In this document: positions 25,327 to 34,861 of the stretch, in pieces
Numbering within the stretch: position 1 is the first letter of the stretch
How the letters are laid out: each line of letters starts with the position of its first letter
NCBI GenBank assembly: GCA_036397035.1
Contig: DASWJS010000027.1
Coordinates: 62,001 to 126,000 of the forward strand
Origin: DASWJS01 sp036397035
Lineage (GTDB): Bacteria; Actinomycetota; AC-67
DNA length: 64,000 nucleotides
Direction: 5' to 3'
Made by a program: the position numbers and the translations under genes
Notes under the pieces: model-generated
Seen by the model: the letters and a program-made list of their open reading frames with translations, nothing else
What the model was told of the DNA's origin: nothing
Database searches by the model: none

Positions 25327-25362
25327 AAAAGGAGACCCCGCTCGTCGTGGGAGTGGTCTCCT
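25327..25362 (-). terminator. Rho-independent terminator of the suf operon
   Basis: Minus strand: AGGAGACC, a 17-nt loop and GGTCTCCT form a perfect 8-bp stem (25362-25330) followed by TTTT, 27 bp beyond the sufS stop. Confidence 0.75.
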
Positions 25363-25388
25363 GCGGGCAGTGCTCCATGTCACACTCT

Positions 25389-26632
25389 TTAAAACGGCAG
25401 CCCGCCCGCAGCCATCCTTTCGCGCGCGTCCGCAACGGCTTCGAGCAAGAGGTGGACGTCCTCTCTCGTGTTGTAGACGCCGAAGCTCGCGCGCGTGGTG
25501 GCCGGGACGCCCAGCCTGCGCATCAATGGTTGCGCGCAGTGGTGGCCGGCTCTAACGCAAACGCCGTGGGTGTCGACGATGGTGGCCAGGTCGTGGGGGT
25601 GGACGTCCTCCATCCAGAAGGAGACCACTCCCCCGCGCTCGGCTGGATCGGCCGGGCCGAAAATGCGGATGCCCTCGATGGCGCTCAGGCCCTGCATCGC
25701 GGCATGCACCAAGTCGACCTCGTGCGCGTGCACGGCCTCCATGCCGAGCGACTCCAGGTAGTCGATCGCCGCGCCCAGGCCCACGGCCTGCGCGAACGGC
25801 TGCGTGCCGGCCTCGAACTTGTACGGAACCTCGTTGTAGGTCGCGTGGTCCATCCAGACCTCGAGGATCATCTCGCCACCGCCCAGGAACGGCGGCATGG
25901 CCTCCAGCAGCTCGGCCCGCGCCCACAGGCCGCCACTCCCGGTCGGGCCGAGCATCTTGTGCCCGCTGAAGGCGTAGAAGTCGGTGCCGAGCGCCCGGAC
26001 GTCGGTCGGCAGGTGGGGCGCGCCCTGCGCACCGTCCACCAGCACGAGCGCGCCGGCCTGATGCGCCTCCGCCGCGATCGAGGCGACGTCGTTGATCGTC
26101 CCGAGCACGTTCGACATCTGCGTGATGCACACGATCCTCGTGCGCTCGGTGATCGGCGACTCGGGCACGAGGTGACCGTCCTCGGCGACCTCCCACGGCA
26201 CGATCCGCGCGCCGGTCGCCGCGGCCGCCTGCTGCCACGGGATCAGGTCCGAATGGTGCTCCATCTCGGTCACGACGATCTCGTCGCCCTCGCGCAGGTT
26301 CGTCCAGCCCCACGCGCGCGCGACGAGGTTCAGCGCCTCGGTGCAGGACTTGGTGAACACGACCTCGCGCGCGCCGCCGGGCGCGCCGATGAACGCCGCC
26401 GCCTTCGCGCGCGCGCCTTCGTACGCGGCCGTCGCCTCCTCGGCGATCTGGTACACCCCGCGATGCACGTTGGCGTTGCTCGTCTCGTAGAAGGACTGCA
26501 CCGCCTCGAGCACCTGCCGCGGCTTCTGCGCCGTGGCCGCCGCGTCCAGGTAGACCAGCGGCTTGTCCCCGTGGACCCGCCGATCCAGGATCGGGAAGTC
26601 CTTGCGGATCACGGCCGGGTCGAACATCGTCT

Positions 26633-26636
<4 letters not shown>
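25389..26636 (-). CDS. sufS: Cysteine desulfurase SufS
   Basis: 415 residues. PLP enzyme that moves sulfur from cysteine onto itself as persulfide for cluster building. The PLP lysine is Lys227 in FSGHKMLG and the persulfide cysteine is Cys367 in AGHHCAQP; ANVHRGVYQIAEEAT and TEMEHHSD are class II desulfurase blocks. It is the last gene of the operon; its GTG start overlaps the sufC stop (GTGA), although an ATG nine bases on is also possible. SufU, the usual sulfur acceptor, is encoded about 8 kb away. Confidence 0.95.
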
Positions 26637-27450
<814 letters not shown>

Positions 27451-27454
<4 letters not shown>

Positions 27455-27756
27455 TCCTCCACGTACAAGTCGTCACCCTCGACCGTGGTGCGGAAGGTCC
27501 GCAGCGATCGGGTCGCCGGCAGCGACCGCACCTCGCCGGTCGGGATGTGAAACATCGCGCCGTGCTTGGCGCATTCCACGATGTCGTCCTCGATGTAGCC
27601 GTCGGCGAGAGAGGACTCCTCGTGCGTGCACGTGTCGCTCACCGCGTAGAACGAGCCGTCGACGTTGAACACCGCGACCGCGTGGCCGTCCAGCACGACA
27701 CGCGCAACGCCGCCCGGCTTCAGGTCGGCGGCCGCGCCCACGCGCTCACGCACCAT
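27451..27756 (-). CDS. Rieske [2Fe-2S] ferredoxin of the suf operon
   Basis: 101 residues with a complete Rieske site: Cys43 and His45 in CTHEE, Cys62 and His65 in CAKHG. It is of the small soluble type (non-haem iron oxygenase ferredoxin component). Its position between sufD and sufC is common in actinobacterial suf operons; an electron-transfer role in cluster assembly is assumed, not shown. It overlaps both neighbours. Confidence 0.92.
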
Positions 27757-29077
27757 CGCGCGCCTCCAGCTCCTCGACCACGGCCGCTTCCAGCCGCTCC
27801 CTGATCTCCGGCACGTGGACGCGATCGATCAGCTCCTGGAAGAAGCCGGTGACGAACACGCGCTCGGCCTCGGCAGGGTCGAGCCCCCGCGAAGCCAGGT
27901 AGAACAGCGTCTCGGCGTTGGGCCGGCCGACCGAGACGCCGTGCGTGGCGCGCACGACCTCGGAGGTCTTGATCTCCAGGAACGGGTTCGCGTCGGCGCT
28001 CGCTCCTTCGCTCAACAGGATGTTGCGGTTGAGTTGGCGCGCGTCGGCGCCGACCCCCTCTTTCTCCAAGTCGACCAGACCCGAGTAGACGGCGCGCGAG
28101 TGGTCCTTCAGCGCGCCCTTGTAGTAGACCTCGCTGGAGGTGTCCGGCCCGCGGTGCAGTTGCAGCGTGCGGTTGTCGATGTGCTGGTCGCCGTCGCCGA
28201 AGTAGATGCCGAGCAGCTCAGCGTGCGCGCCCCGGCCTTCGAGGACCGCCTGCGCGACCGAGCGCGACAGTCCCCCGCCGAAGGTCGCAGCGAGCGTGCG
28301 AACGGTGGCGTCGCGCTCGACGACGGCTCGCAGGGAGCCCAGGTGCGTGACCTGCGCGGGCCAGTCCTGGATGCCGAGGTAGTTCACCGTCGCGGCCTGC
28401 TCGGCATAGATCTCCACGACCGGCGCCACGAAGCTCGGGCCGGGAAGCTCGGCGCCGGCGAAGTGGTCGACGTAGGTGACTGAGGAGCCCTCGCCGGCGA
28501 CGAGCACCAGGTGCGGGAAGATCGCGATGCCGGGCCGGTCGATCCAACGCACGACGTCGAGCGGAAGGGCCACCTCGACCCCGGGCGGCACGTAGCAGAA
28601 CGTGCGGCCGGTCGAGAACGCGCCGTTCATCGCCACGAGCTTGGCCTCGTAGTCGCTGTAGCCCGCGCGTCCGAGGTAGGACTCGACCAGGTCGCGGTGC
28701 TCCGCCGCGACGCGGTGGGCCTGGTCGAGGATCACTCCCTTGTCGGCGAGGCTCTTCGCCGCACGAAGGTGGACCAGGTAGTTGTCCACGCGGACGCCGA
28801 GCGCCGACCGGTCGCCCTTGTCGCCGATCGCCACGTGCCGGACGGCGTCGGGGAGCGCTTCGAGCGCGTCCACCGCGGCGAGCGGCTCGGGGAAGGGATC
28901 GAAGGCTTCGATGTCCAGCGACCGCAGGTCGGTGTGCCGCCATTCCTCGATCGACTGGTCGGGCCACGGCAGCGCGGTGAAGCGCTCGAGCGCCTCGTGG
29001 CGGCGCTCGGCCATCCAGTCGGGCTCGCCGGTGTAGGCGGCGATGCGCGCGACGGTATCCGCCGTGTATCTGCCCAT
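27746..29077 (-). CDS. sufD: SUF scaffold protein SufD
   Basis: 443 residues. Beta-helix partner of SufB. FCYVPPGVEVALPLDV and LFYLASRGLDPAEAERVF with a C-terminal VTGFFQELIDRV are SufD/B family blocks; EWRHTDLR at the N-terminus is typical of SufD. The ATG at 29077 has GGAG four bases upstream and lies 17 bases after the sufB stop. The open frame continues upstream through sufB but without family similarity. Confidence 0.93.
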   Translation of the reverse strand: MGRYTADTVARIAAYTGEPDWMAERRHEALERFTALPWPDQSIEEWRHTDLRSLDIEAFDPFPEPLAAVDALEALPDAVRHVAIGDKGDRSALGVRVDNYLVHLRAAKSLADKGVILDQAHRVAAEHRDLVESYLGRAGYSDYEAKLVAMNGAFSTGRTFCYVPPGVEVALPLDVVRWIDRPGIAIFPHLVLVAGEGSSVTYVDHFAGAELPGPSFVAPVVEIYAEQAATVNYLGIQDWPAQVTHLGSLRAVVERDATVRTLAATFGGGLSRSVAQAVLEGRGAHAELLGIYFGDGDQHIDNRTLQLHRGPDTSSEVYYKGALKDHSRAVYSGLVDLEKEGVGADARQLNRNILLSEGASADANPFLEIKTSEVVRATHGVSVGRPNAETLFYLASRGLDPAEAERVFVTGFFQELIDRVHVPEIRERLEAAVVEELEARDGA

Positions 29078-29094
29078 CGTCTCCGGTGCGGCCG

Positions 29095-31722
29095 TCAGCC
29101 GACCGCGCCCTCCATCTGCAGTTGGATGAGCCGCGTCAGCTCGACGGCGTACTCCATGGGCAGCTCCTTGGTGATCGGCTCGATGAAGCCGTTCACGATC
29201 ATGCCCATCGCGTCGTTCTCGCTGATGCCCCGGCTCATCAAGTAGAAGAGCTGCTCGTCGCCGACCTTGGAAACCGTCGCCTCGTGCCCCATGTCCGCGG
29301 TCTGGTTTTCGATGTCCATGTACGGGTAGGTGTCCGAGCGCGAGTTCTCGTCCAGGATCAGCGCGTCGCAGCGCACGAAGGACTTGCAGTTCTCCGCGTC
29401 GGGTTCGATCTTGACGTGGCCGCGATAGCCGGTGCGGCCGCCGTAGGCGCTGACGGACTTGGAGATGATCTGGCCGGTCGTGTTCGGCGCGTGGTGCATG
29501 ATCTTGCCGCCCGCGTCCTGGTGCTGCCCTTCGCCCGCGAACGCGACCGAGAGCACCTCGCCCCGCGCCCGCTCGCCCATCAGATAAATGGACGGGTACT
29601 TCATCGTGATCTTCGAGTTGTGCACGATGAAACCCTCGGAGACGAAGTTGCCGGTGCCCTCGACCTCGATGTCCCAGGTGGGCACGACCTCGCCCGGCTC
29701 GCCGACGTCCACCGTCCGGACCTCGACGGATTCGGGAAGCTCGATGTTCGAGCGCCCGATCGTGCGGAAGTGTCGCTTCTCCAGCGGCGCCTGCGCCCGC
29801 GCGGCGGCGGCCAGCCTCGGCGAGACCAGCCCGACGAGGCGGGCATCGCACGCGAACTCGAGGCGATGGCTTCCGCGCGAGCGGCTCGCGTAGCCGAGGA
29901 TCTCGACCTCGCGCTCGCCGTCGTGCTCGGTGTAGATGCGGCACGAGATGCCGAGCGAGGTCAGCACGTGCGCGGTGTCGGACAGAAGCTCGCGATTCGC
30001 CGACTTGATCGAGAACCCTCGCCGTCCGGCCGCCGCGGTGCCGTCGGAGTCCAGGTACCCCGCGACGAGCTGCAGTCGCTGCGCTTCGGGAAGGCCCAGG
30101 ACCCAGCCGGGCAACCGCTTGGCGAGCGCGCCGGTGACGAAGCCGTTCTCCGTGAAGAAGTCGGCAAGCTCGACGCTGTTCCAGGTAACGGCGATGCCGT
30201 CGGCTCGCCGGGTCGGCCGCACGCCCTCCATGACGCCGCCCATCACGCGCATCAGACGTGCGCGCGCGCGGTCCTCGGCCGGCACCGAGAAGACGACCTT
30301 CGCCCAGCGCGTGCCGCCGCCGGACGCGGGGCTGCACTCGATCGAGCCGTCGCCGGTGAAGACGCCGAACAGCCACATGAGGTCGTCGGTCGACTCCTCG
30401 TAGGCGGTCACGCGACGCGGGCGCTCACGCGTCGCGCGGTAGCCCGAGGCGTACTGGTTGGACCCGCTGAACTCGCGCGCCACGTCGGGCATGACCAGCT
30501 TGTGCGGCGCGCCGTAGTCGATGCTCGTCGCCGGGACGATCGCCTTCTCCAGATGGTCGGCGCGCACGTAGGCGAGCGAATACCGGCCGCGCTTCTTCGC
30601 CGCGTCCGCGTCGTAGCCGAAGGAGAAGAAGGGGTGGTTGTCGGTCACCAGCAGACGGCGTTCGCCGGTGCGAACCTCGCGGACGCGCTGCTCGCCGGAG
30701 AAGCGCTTCGCGCGCACGGTGCGCCAGACCAGCTCGCCGGCGCCCTCGTCGTAGGAGAGCACGTCCTCGCCCGGCGTCAGCTCTTCGATCGGCTTCGGGC
30801 CGCTTCGCGTCGTGACGCGCGAGCCTTCCGCGAGGCAGCCGATGTTCCCGTCGACCCATTCCATGACGGCGTCTTCATGGGCGACGGCGCGCTTGGTGAC
30901 GAGGTTGTAGACGTTGTTCGACCAGTTCTGGATGGTCGTGTACCGGCAGCGCCCGCGCGCGTTGACGATGATCTCGACGACCGCCGAGTGCAGCGAGTCG
31001 GTCGTGTAGATCGGGGCCGAGCAGCCCTCGACGTAGTGAACGTAGGCGTCCTCGTCCACGATGATCAGCGTCCGCTCGAACTGGCCCATGTTCTCCTTGT
31101 TGATGCGGAAGTAGGCCTGCAACGGGATCTCGACGTTCACGCCCGGCGGCACGTAGATGAACGAGCCGCCCGACCAGACTGCGGTGTTGAGCGCGGCGAA
31201 CTTGTTGTCGTTTGCGGGGATGACCGTCCCGAAGTGGCGCTTGACGATGTCCTCGTGCTCCTTCAGCGCGGTGTCCATGTCGGAGAAGAACACGCCCATC
31301 TTCTCCAGGTCCTCGCGCACGTTGTGGTAGACGGACTCGCTCTCGTACTGGAACGTGACGCCGCCGAGCAGCTCGCGCTCGGCTTCCGGGATGCCGAGCT
31401 TCACGTAGGTGTTCTTGATGTCCTCGGGCAGGTCTTCCCACGACTTGGGCGCCTGCTCGAGCGGCTTGACGTAGTAGTAGATGTTGTCGAAGTCGATGTC
31501 GGAAAGGTCCGCCCCCCAGGCCGGCATCGGCCTCGCCTTGAAGTGGTCGAGCGCCTTGAGGCGCCGGCGCGTCATCCACTCCGGCTCGCCCTTCGAGCGC
31601 GAAATGTCCTCGACGACCTCGCGGCTGAGGCCCTTCTTGGGCACGTTGATGCTGACCGACTCGTCGTGCCAGCCGTAGCGGTACCCCTTGCCGAGGTCGA
31701 GGTCTTTCGGCTTGGTCACCAT
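29095..31722 (-). CDS. sufB: SufB precursor containing an intein
   Basis: 875 residues: N-extein 1-295, intein 296-702, C-extein 703-875. Joined exteins give a 468-residue SufB of normal length with SFIYVPPGVNVEIPLQA, TTIQNWSNNVYNL and ENCKSFVRCDAL, the last holding the conserved scaffold cysteine. SufB with SufC and SufD builds and hands over Fe-S clusters. The intein interrupts the protein between DGNIG and SKITMKYP, a highly conserved spot, so splicing must occur for function. It is the first gene of the operon, with AGGGGA before the ATG. Confidence 0.96.
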   Translation of the reverse strand: MVTKPKDLDLGKGYRYGWHDESVSINVPKKGLSREVVEDISRSKGEPEWMTRRRLKALDHFKARPMPAWGADLSDIDFDNIYYYVKPLEQAPKSWEDLPEDIKNTYVKLGIPEAERELLGGVTFQYESESVYHNVREDLEKMGVFFSDMDTALKEHEDIVKRHFGTVIPANDNKFAALNTAVWSGGSFIYVPPGVNVEIPLQAYFRINKENMGQFERTLIIVDEDAYVHYVEGCSAPIYTTDSLHSAVVEIIVNARGRCRYTTIQNWSNNVYNLVTKRAVAHEDAVMEWVDGNIGCLAEGSRVTTRSGPKPIEELTPGEDVLSYDEGAGELVWRTVRAKRFSGEQRVREVRTGERRLLVTDNHPFFSFGYDADAAKKRGRYSLAYVRADHLEKAIVPATSIDYGAPHKLVMPDVAREFSGSNQYASGYRATRERPRRVTAYEESTDDLMWLFGVFTGDGSIECSPASGGGTRWAKVVFSVPAEDRARARLMRVMGGVMEGVRPTRRADGIAVTWNSVELADFFTENGFVTGALAKRLPGWVLGLPEAQRLQLVAGYLDSDGTAAAGRRGFSIKSANRELLSDTAHVLTSLGISCRIYTEHDGEREVEILGYASRSRGSHRLEFACDARLVGLVSPRLAAAARAQAPLEKRHFRTIGRSNIELPESVEVRTVDVGEPGEVVPTWDIEVEGTGNFVSEGFIVHNSKITMKYPSIYLMGERARGEVLSVAFAGEGQHQDAGGKIMHHAPNTTGQIISKSVSAYGGRTGYRGHVKIEPDAENCKSFVRCDALILDENSRSDTYPYMDIENQTADMGHEATVSKVGDEQLFYLMSRGISENDAMGMIVNGFIEPITKELPMEYAVELTRLIQLQMEGAVG
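29617..30837 (-). mobile_element. SufB intein with LAGLIDADG homing endonuclease
   Basis: 407 residues inside SufB. Splicing blocks: A starts at Cys1 (CLAEGSRVTTRSG), B contains VTDNHPFFSF, F is TWDIEVEGTGNFVSEGF and the end is His-Asn, followed by Ser+1 of the C-extein. Between B and F lie two dodecapeptide LAGLIDADG motifs, LMWLFGVFTGDGSIE and LQLVAGYLDSDGT, each with its acidic residue, so both splicing and homing look intact. The frame is continuous with the host gene and G+C is similar to it. Confidence 0.95.
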
Positions 31723-31755
31723 GATGCATTTCCCCTGGTCGTTGGGTGTTTCCCG

Positions 31756-31790
31756 AATTCCTAGTCTAGTACTCGGAATTACCCGTGCAA
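31756..31790 (-). promoter_or_regulatory. suf operon promoter with overlapping palindromic operator
   Basis: Minus strand: TTGCAC (31790-31785), 16-bp spacer, TAGACT (31768-31763), 40 bp before the sufB ATG. The 25-bp dyad AATTCC-n-AGT-n5-ACT-n-GGAATT at 31756-31780 covers the -10 element, as expected of a repressor site such as an Rrf2-family SufR. The regulator gene is not in the window. Confidence 0.55.
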
Positions 31791-31860
31791 GTCGTTCTCG
31801 CAGGGAATTGCCGAGGGCGGGCGCGTTGGCGCCCGCCCTTGCAGACTTGCGCGTCGGCCC

Positions 31861-32709
31861 TTATCGCTCGATCGGCGCGCCGACGAGCGAGCCCCACTCG
31901 GTCCAAGACCCGTCGTAGTTGCGGACGCCCTCGAAGCCGAGCAGCTCGTAGAGCACGAACCAGGCCAGCGCCGACCGCTCGCCGATCCGGCAGTACGCCA
32001 CGACGTTGGAGTCCTTCGTGATGCCCTCGTCGGCGTAGAGCTTTTCCAGCTCGCCCTTCGGCAGGAACTGTCCGGTGTCTGCGTTGACGTTCTTGCCCCA
32101 CGGGATGTTCGCCGCGCCCGGGATGTGCCCCGGCTTCTGCGACTGTTCCTGCGGCAGGTGCGCCGGCGCGAGCAGCTCGCCCCGGTACTCCTCGGGCGAG
32201 CGCACGTCGACCAGGCCCCAGCCCGGCTTGCCGATCACGTCCGCGGCGATGAAGTCGCGCAGCGCCCGGATGTCGGCGTTGGCGGCGGCGGTCGCGTAGC
32301 CGTCGCTCGGCACGATCTTGGGCGGGTCCTTCGTCAGCTCGCGCCCTTCCAGCTCCCACTTCTTGCGGCCGCCGTCGAGCAGCTTGACGTCCGGGTGGCC
32401 GTAGTAGCGGTAGTACCAGTACGCGTAGCACGCGAACCAGTTGTTGTTGCCGCCGTAGAGCACGACCTGGGTGTCGTTGGTCACGCCGATCCGGTCGTTC
32501 AGCACGGCGAACTGCCCGGCGTCGACGAAGTCGCGCCGCAGCTCGTCCTGCAGGTCGTTGCGCCAGTGCAGGCCGATGGCGTTGCGGATGTGTCCACGCT
32601 CGTAGGCCTCGGTGTCCTCGTCGACGTCGACGAGCCTGATGTCCGGGTTGTCCAGGTTCTCGGCCACCCAGTCGGTGGTGACCAGGACGTCCTTCGCGTA
32701 ATCGCCCAC
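31861..32709 (-). CDS. sseA: Thiosulfate/3-mercaptopyruvate sulfurtransferase, two rhodanese domains
   Basis: 282 residues. An inactive N-terminal rhodanese domain (IRLVDVDEDTEAYERGHIRNA) and an active C-terminal one with Cys240 in the loop CRIGERSA. It transfers sulfane sulfur to cyanide or other thiophiles. The GTG start has GAGGAGGAG upstream. Position next to the suf operon suggests a link to sulfur supply. The symbol is by similarity to actinobacterial SseA/CysA-type proteins and is less certain than the family. Confidence 0.9.
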   Translation of the reverse strand: MGDYAKDVLVTTDWVAENLDNPDIRLVDVDEDTEAYERGHIRNAIGLHWRNDLQDELRRDFVDAGQFAVLNDRIGVTNDTQVVLYGGNNNWFACYAYWYYRYYGHPDVKLLDGGRKKWELEGRELTKDPPKIVPSDGYATAAANADIRALRDFIAADVIGKPGWGLVDVRSPEEYRGELLAPAHLPQEQSQKPGHIPGAANIPWGKNVNADTGQFLPKGELEKLYADEGITKDSNVVAYCRIGERSALAWFVLYELLGFEGVRNYDGSWTEWGSLVGAPIER

Positions 32710-32817
32710 TGCTCCTCCTCCTCAACCGATTCTCGGGAGGAACACTAGACCCGCGTGGGATGGAAAAGCAACCCCTATTTTTACGGGGGCGATAGTGTTA
32801 ACCCTGGCCAGGGCCTG

Positions 32818-33984
32818 TCAGTAGTCGGCGCTGCTGCCGTCACCGGGCTCGTACAGCGTCAGCGTGCTGTTCGGCGGGCTCTGGCGGAGCGTCCAGATCT
32901 TCAGCGCTCCCCCGTCGGGGTTCCCGCGGGCGAGGGTGTCGGTGACGTGCTTGGGCGCGGTCGGGGCGGGCACGTTCGTGTACCGCTCGCGCAGGGTCGC
33001 CCAGGTCCAGTTGGTCGCGTCGCTGTGGTTGCAGGGCGTGAGCGACTGGTTCCGGTCCAGCTCCGTGAGGAACCAGCGTCCCCCTCGATAGCCGCCCGTG
33101 TTGTGCATGAGCGATCCGTCCCAGGCGCTGTTGTTGCACCCGCCGGCGCCGGTGAGGTCCGAGTACAGGTCGGGCGCGTTGAACGCGTAGTGCATGAACT
33201 CGTGCGACAGCGTGTAGCCGAGGTCCAGGTCGTTCTGCCACGGGTTGGCCGCGAGCCAGCCGAGCCGCCCGACGTAGAACCCGGTGCACCCGCTCGCGAT
33301 CATCCACCCCGCCCAGGTGTGCGAGTCGAACGGCACGGTCGTCTCGACCAGGAAGTCGGCCGGCGTCCCGCCCGTGGACACGTCCGCGTCGTCACGGCAC
33401 AGGGTCCCGCGCGCGGGCACGTTCACCGGGTAGTTCAGCGCCGTGTCGGTGACGAGCACGGTTCCGATTCGGGCGTAGCCGTCCATCGCGTCGTAGAGGC
33501 GCTCGGACAGGATGTTGATCGCCGCGGCGAAGTCGGTCACGGAAAGCCACGCGGCGAGGTTGTCCGGTCCGCCCGGGGAGTCGATCGCCGCCAGCGCGTT
33601 GATGGTGTAGGCCTGCGGCCCGCCGCTCCACGCGTTGTAGGCGTTGGCGGCCTTGAACGACTTCACGCCGCTTGCCAGCCCCGTCAGCCGGTCGACGACC
33701 TCGTAATAAACGGTCGAGCCCACCTCGAGGTTCTCCAAGAGCGCGACCTGCGCGCTGTCCACCATGTTGGCGAGCGGGAGCGCTTCTTTGGCGAGGTTGC
33801 CCGGCGCGGCGCCGTAGCGAACGTACCCGGCGACCGGGCCGGAGGCTTGCCACACGACGACGCCGCGGAAGCCGATCTTGGTCGCGAAGCCGTCGACGAT
33901 GGTGAACGGGCCGGACGCGGTCGTGCCGCGTCCCGGGATCGCGAGCGCGGTCAGCGCGAGCGCGATCGTCAGTGCTCTCTTCAT
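32818..33984 (-). CDS. Secreted zinc metalloprotease (metzincin-like)
   Basis: 388 residues from the ATG with GGAGGG upstream. Signal peptide (MKRALTIALALTALAIPGRG), then a domain with the zinc motif HEFMHYAFNAPD at 261-272 and a downstream Met-turn candidate SLMHN at 291-295. HExxH with an acidic third ligand position and a Met turn suggests a metzincin-type or gluzincin-like peptidase; the exact family is not clear. Several cysteines (TLCRDDADV, ASGCTGFY, GGCNNS, TPCNHS) probably form disulfides. Confidence 0.78.
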   Translation of the reverse strand: MKRALTIALALTALAIPGRGTTASGPFTIVDGFATKIGFRGVVVWQASGPVAGYVRYGAAPGNLAKEALPLANMVDSAQVALLENLEVGSTVYYEVVDRLTGLASGVKSFKAANAYNAWSGGPQAYTINALAAIDSPGGPDNLAAWLSVTDFAAAINILSERLYDAMDGYARIGTVLVTDTALNYPVNVPARGTLCRDDADVSTGGTPADFLVETTVPFDSHTWAGWMIASGCTGFYVGRLGWLAANPWQNDLDLGYTLSHEFMHYAFNAPDLYSDLTGAGGCNNSAWDGSLMHNTGGYRGGRWFLTELDRNQSLTPCNHSDATNWTWATLRERYTNVPAPTAPKHVTDTLARGNPDGGALKIWTLRQSPPNSTLTLYEPGDGSSADY

Positions 33985-34081
33985 CCGGAGCCCTCCTGAG
34001 GCTGGCACAGCATTCGCCGGCGCTCGGGCGCAGTCCTGCCCCGGATGTCCGTTGTTGCCGCGGTGCTGGGTTCGTTCCGCG

Positions 34082-34435
34082 TCAGAACATGCCCATGGCG
34101 AGCCGTGCGTCCTCGCTCATGCGTTCCGGCGACCACGGCGGCTGGAACGTCAGCGCGGGCTCGACGATCGTGATCCCCGGCAACGTCGTGAGGACCTGCT
34201 GCATCTGTTGTTCGATGAGCGGTCCGACCGGGCACCCCATCGTCGTCAAGGTGTACGTCACCTTGACCGCCTCGTCCTCGACCTGGACGTCGTAGACGAG
34301 GCCGAGGTCGACGATGTTGATGCCGAGTTCGGGATCGACCACGACCTTGAGCGCTTCGAAGACCTGTTCGGACGTGATCACGTCCGTTGCCGCCGAGCCG
34401 GCGGCGCCGTCCGTCTCTTCGCTCATGCGGTCCAT
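34082..34435 (-). CDS. SufT-like metal-sulfur cluster assembly factor (DUF59/MIP18)
   Basis: 117 residues. EALKVVVDPELGINIVDLGLVYDV is the DUF59 signature, followed by the conserved cysteine in TMGCPVGPLIEQQM and the tail of the SufT/PaaD type. It assists cluster transfer or maturation. A second ATG at 34426 would remove three residues. It lies 2.3 kb upstream of the suf operon on the same strand, separated by the sulfurtransferase and protease genes. Confidence 0.9.
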   Translation of the reverse strand: MDRMSEETDGAAGSAATDVITSEQVFEALKVVVDPELGINIVDLGLVYDVQVEDEAVKVTYTLTTMGCPVGPLIEQQMQQVLTTLPGITIVEPALTFQPPWSPERMSEDARLAMGMF

Positions 34436-34450
34436 GCTAGCAACGCTCGC

Positions 34451-34861
34451 TCACGCGGGCGTCCGGACCTCGAAGTCGTAGGTCAGCCGCACCGTGGGCC
34501 GGAGCGACGCCGAAACCGAGCAGTATCCCTCTTCGGCACGCACGAGCGCCTTGCGGGCCAGCGTCTCGTTGATCTCGCCGGTCAGGACGAAGTGCAAGTG
34601 CAGCGACGTGAACCGCCAGGGCGGGTCCGGCTGCTGCCCGATCTCGACCGTCGCCTCCATCGCGCGCACGTCCTGCCGCTGCTTCTGCAGGATCCCGATG
34701 AAGGTGTACGCGACGCACGCGGCGAGCCCCATCGGCACCAGGTCCGACGGCTTCACGCCGCGATCCTGGTCGGGCGTCCCGCCCGCGATGATGGTCGAGC
34801 CGCGCGAATCGGTGACGTCGAACAGACGACCGTCGCGCCAGCGCAACTGGACGGCGCTCAC
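34451..34861 (-). CDS. OsmC/Ohr-family protein
   Basis: 136 residues from a GTG overlapping the gcvT stop (GTGA). The OsmC core PSDLVPMGLAACVAYTFIGILQ holds the first redox cysteine; the second is in EEGYCSVSASLRPTV. Members of the family reduce organic hydroperoxides using these cysteines, though some act in other thiol chemistry. Coupling to gcvT is unusual and its meaning is unclear. Confidence 0.87.
   Translation of the reverse strand: MSAVQLRWRDGRLFDVTDSRGSTIIAGGTPDQDRGVKPSDLVPMGLAACVAYTFIGILQKQRQDVRAMEATVEIGQQPDPPWRFTSLHLHFVLTGEINETLARKALVRAEEGYCSVSASLRPTVRLTYDFEVRTPA

Noticed and set aside
29086..31764. Plus-strand open frame antisense to sufB
   Set aside because: sufB and its intein explain the sequence; the antisense product is a composition artefact.
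32802..32813. Palindrome CCCTGGCCAGGG near the metalloprotease stop
   Set aside because: It has no loop and no T run, so it is a poor terminator; no regulator assignment is possible.
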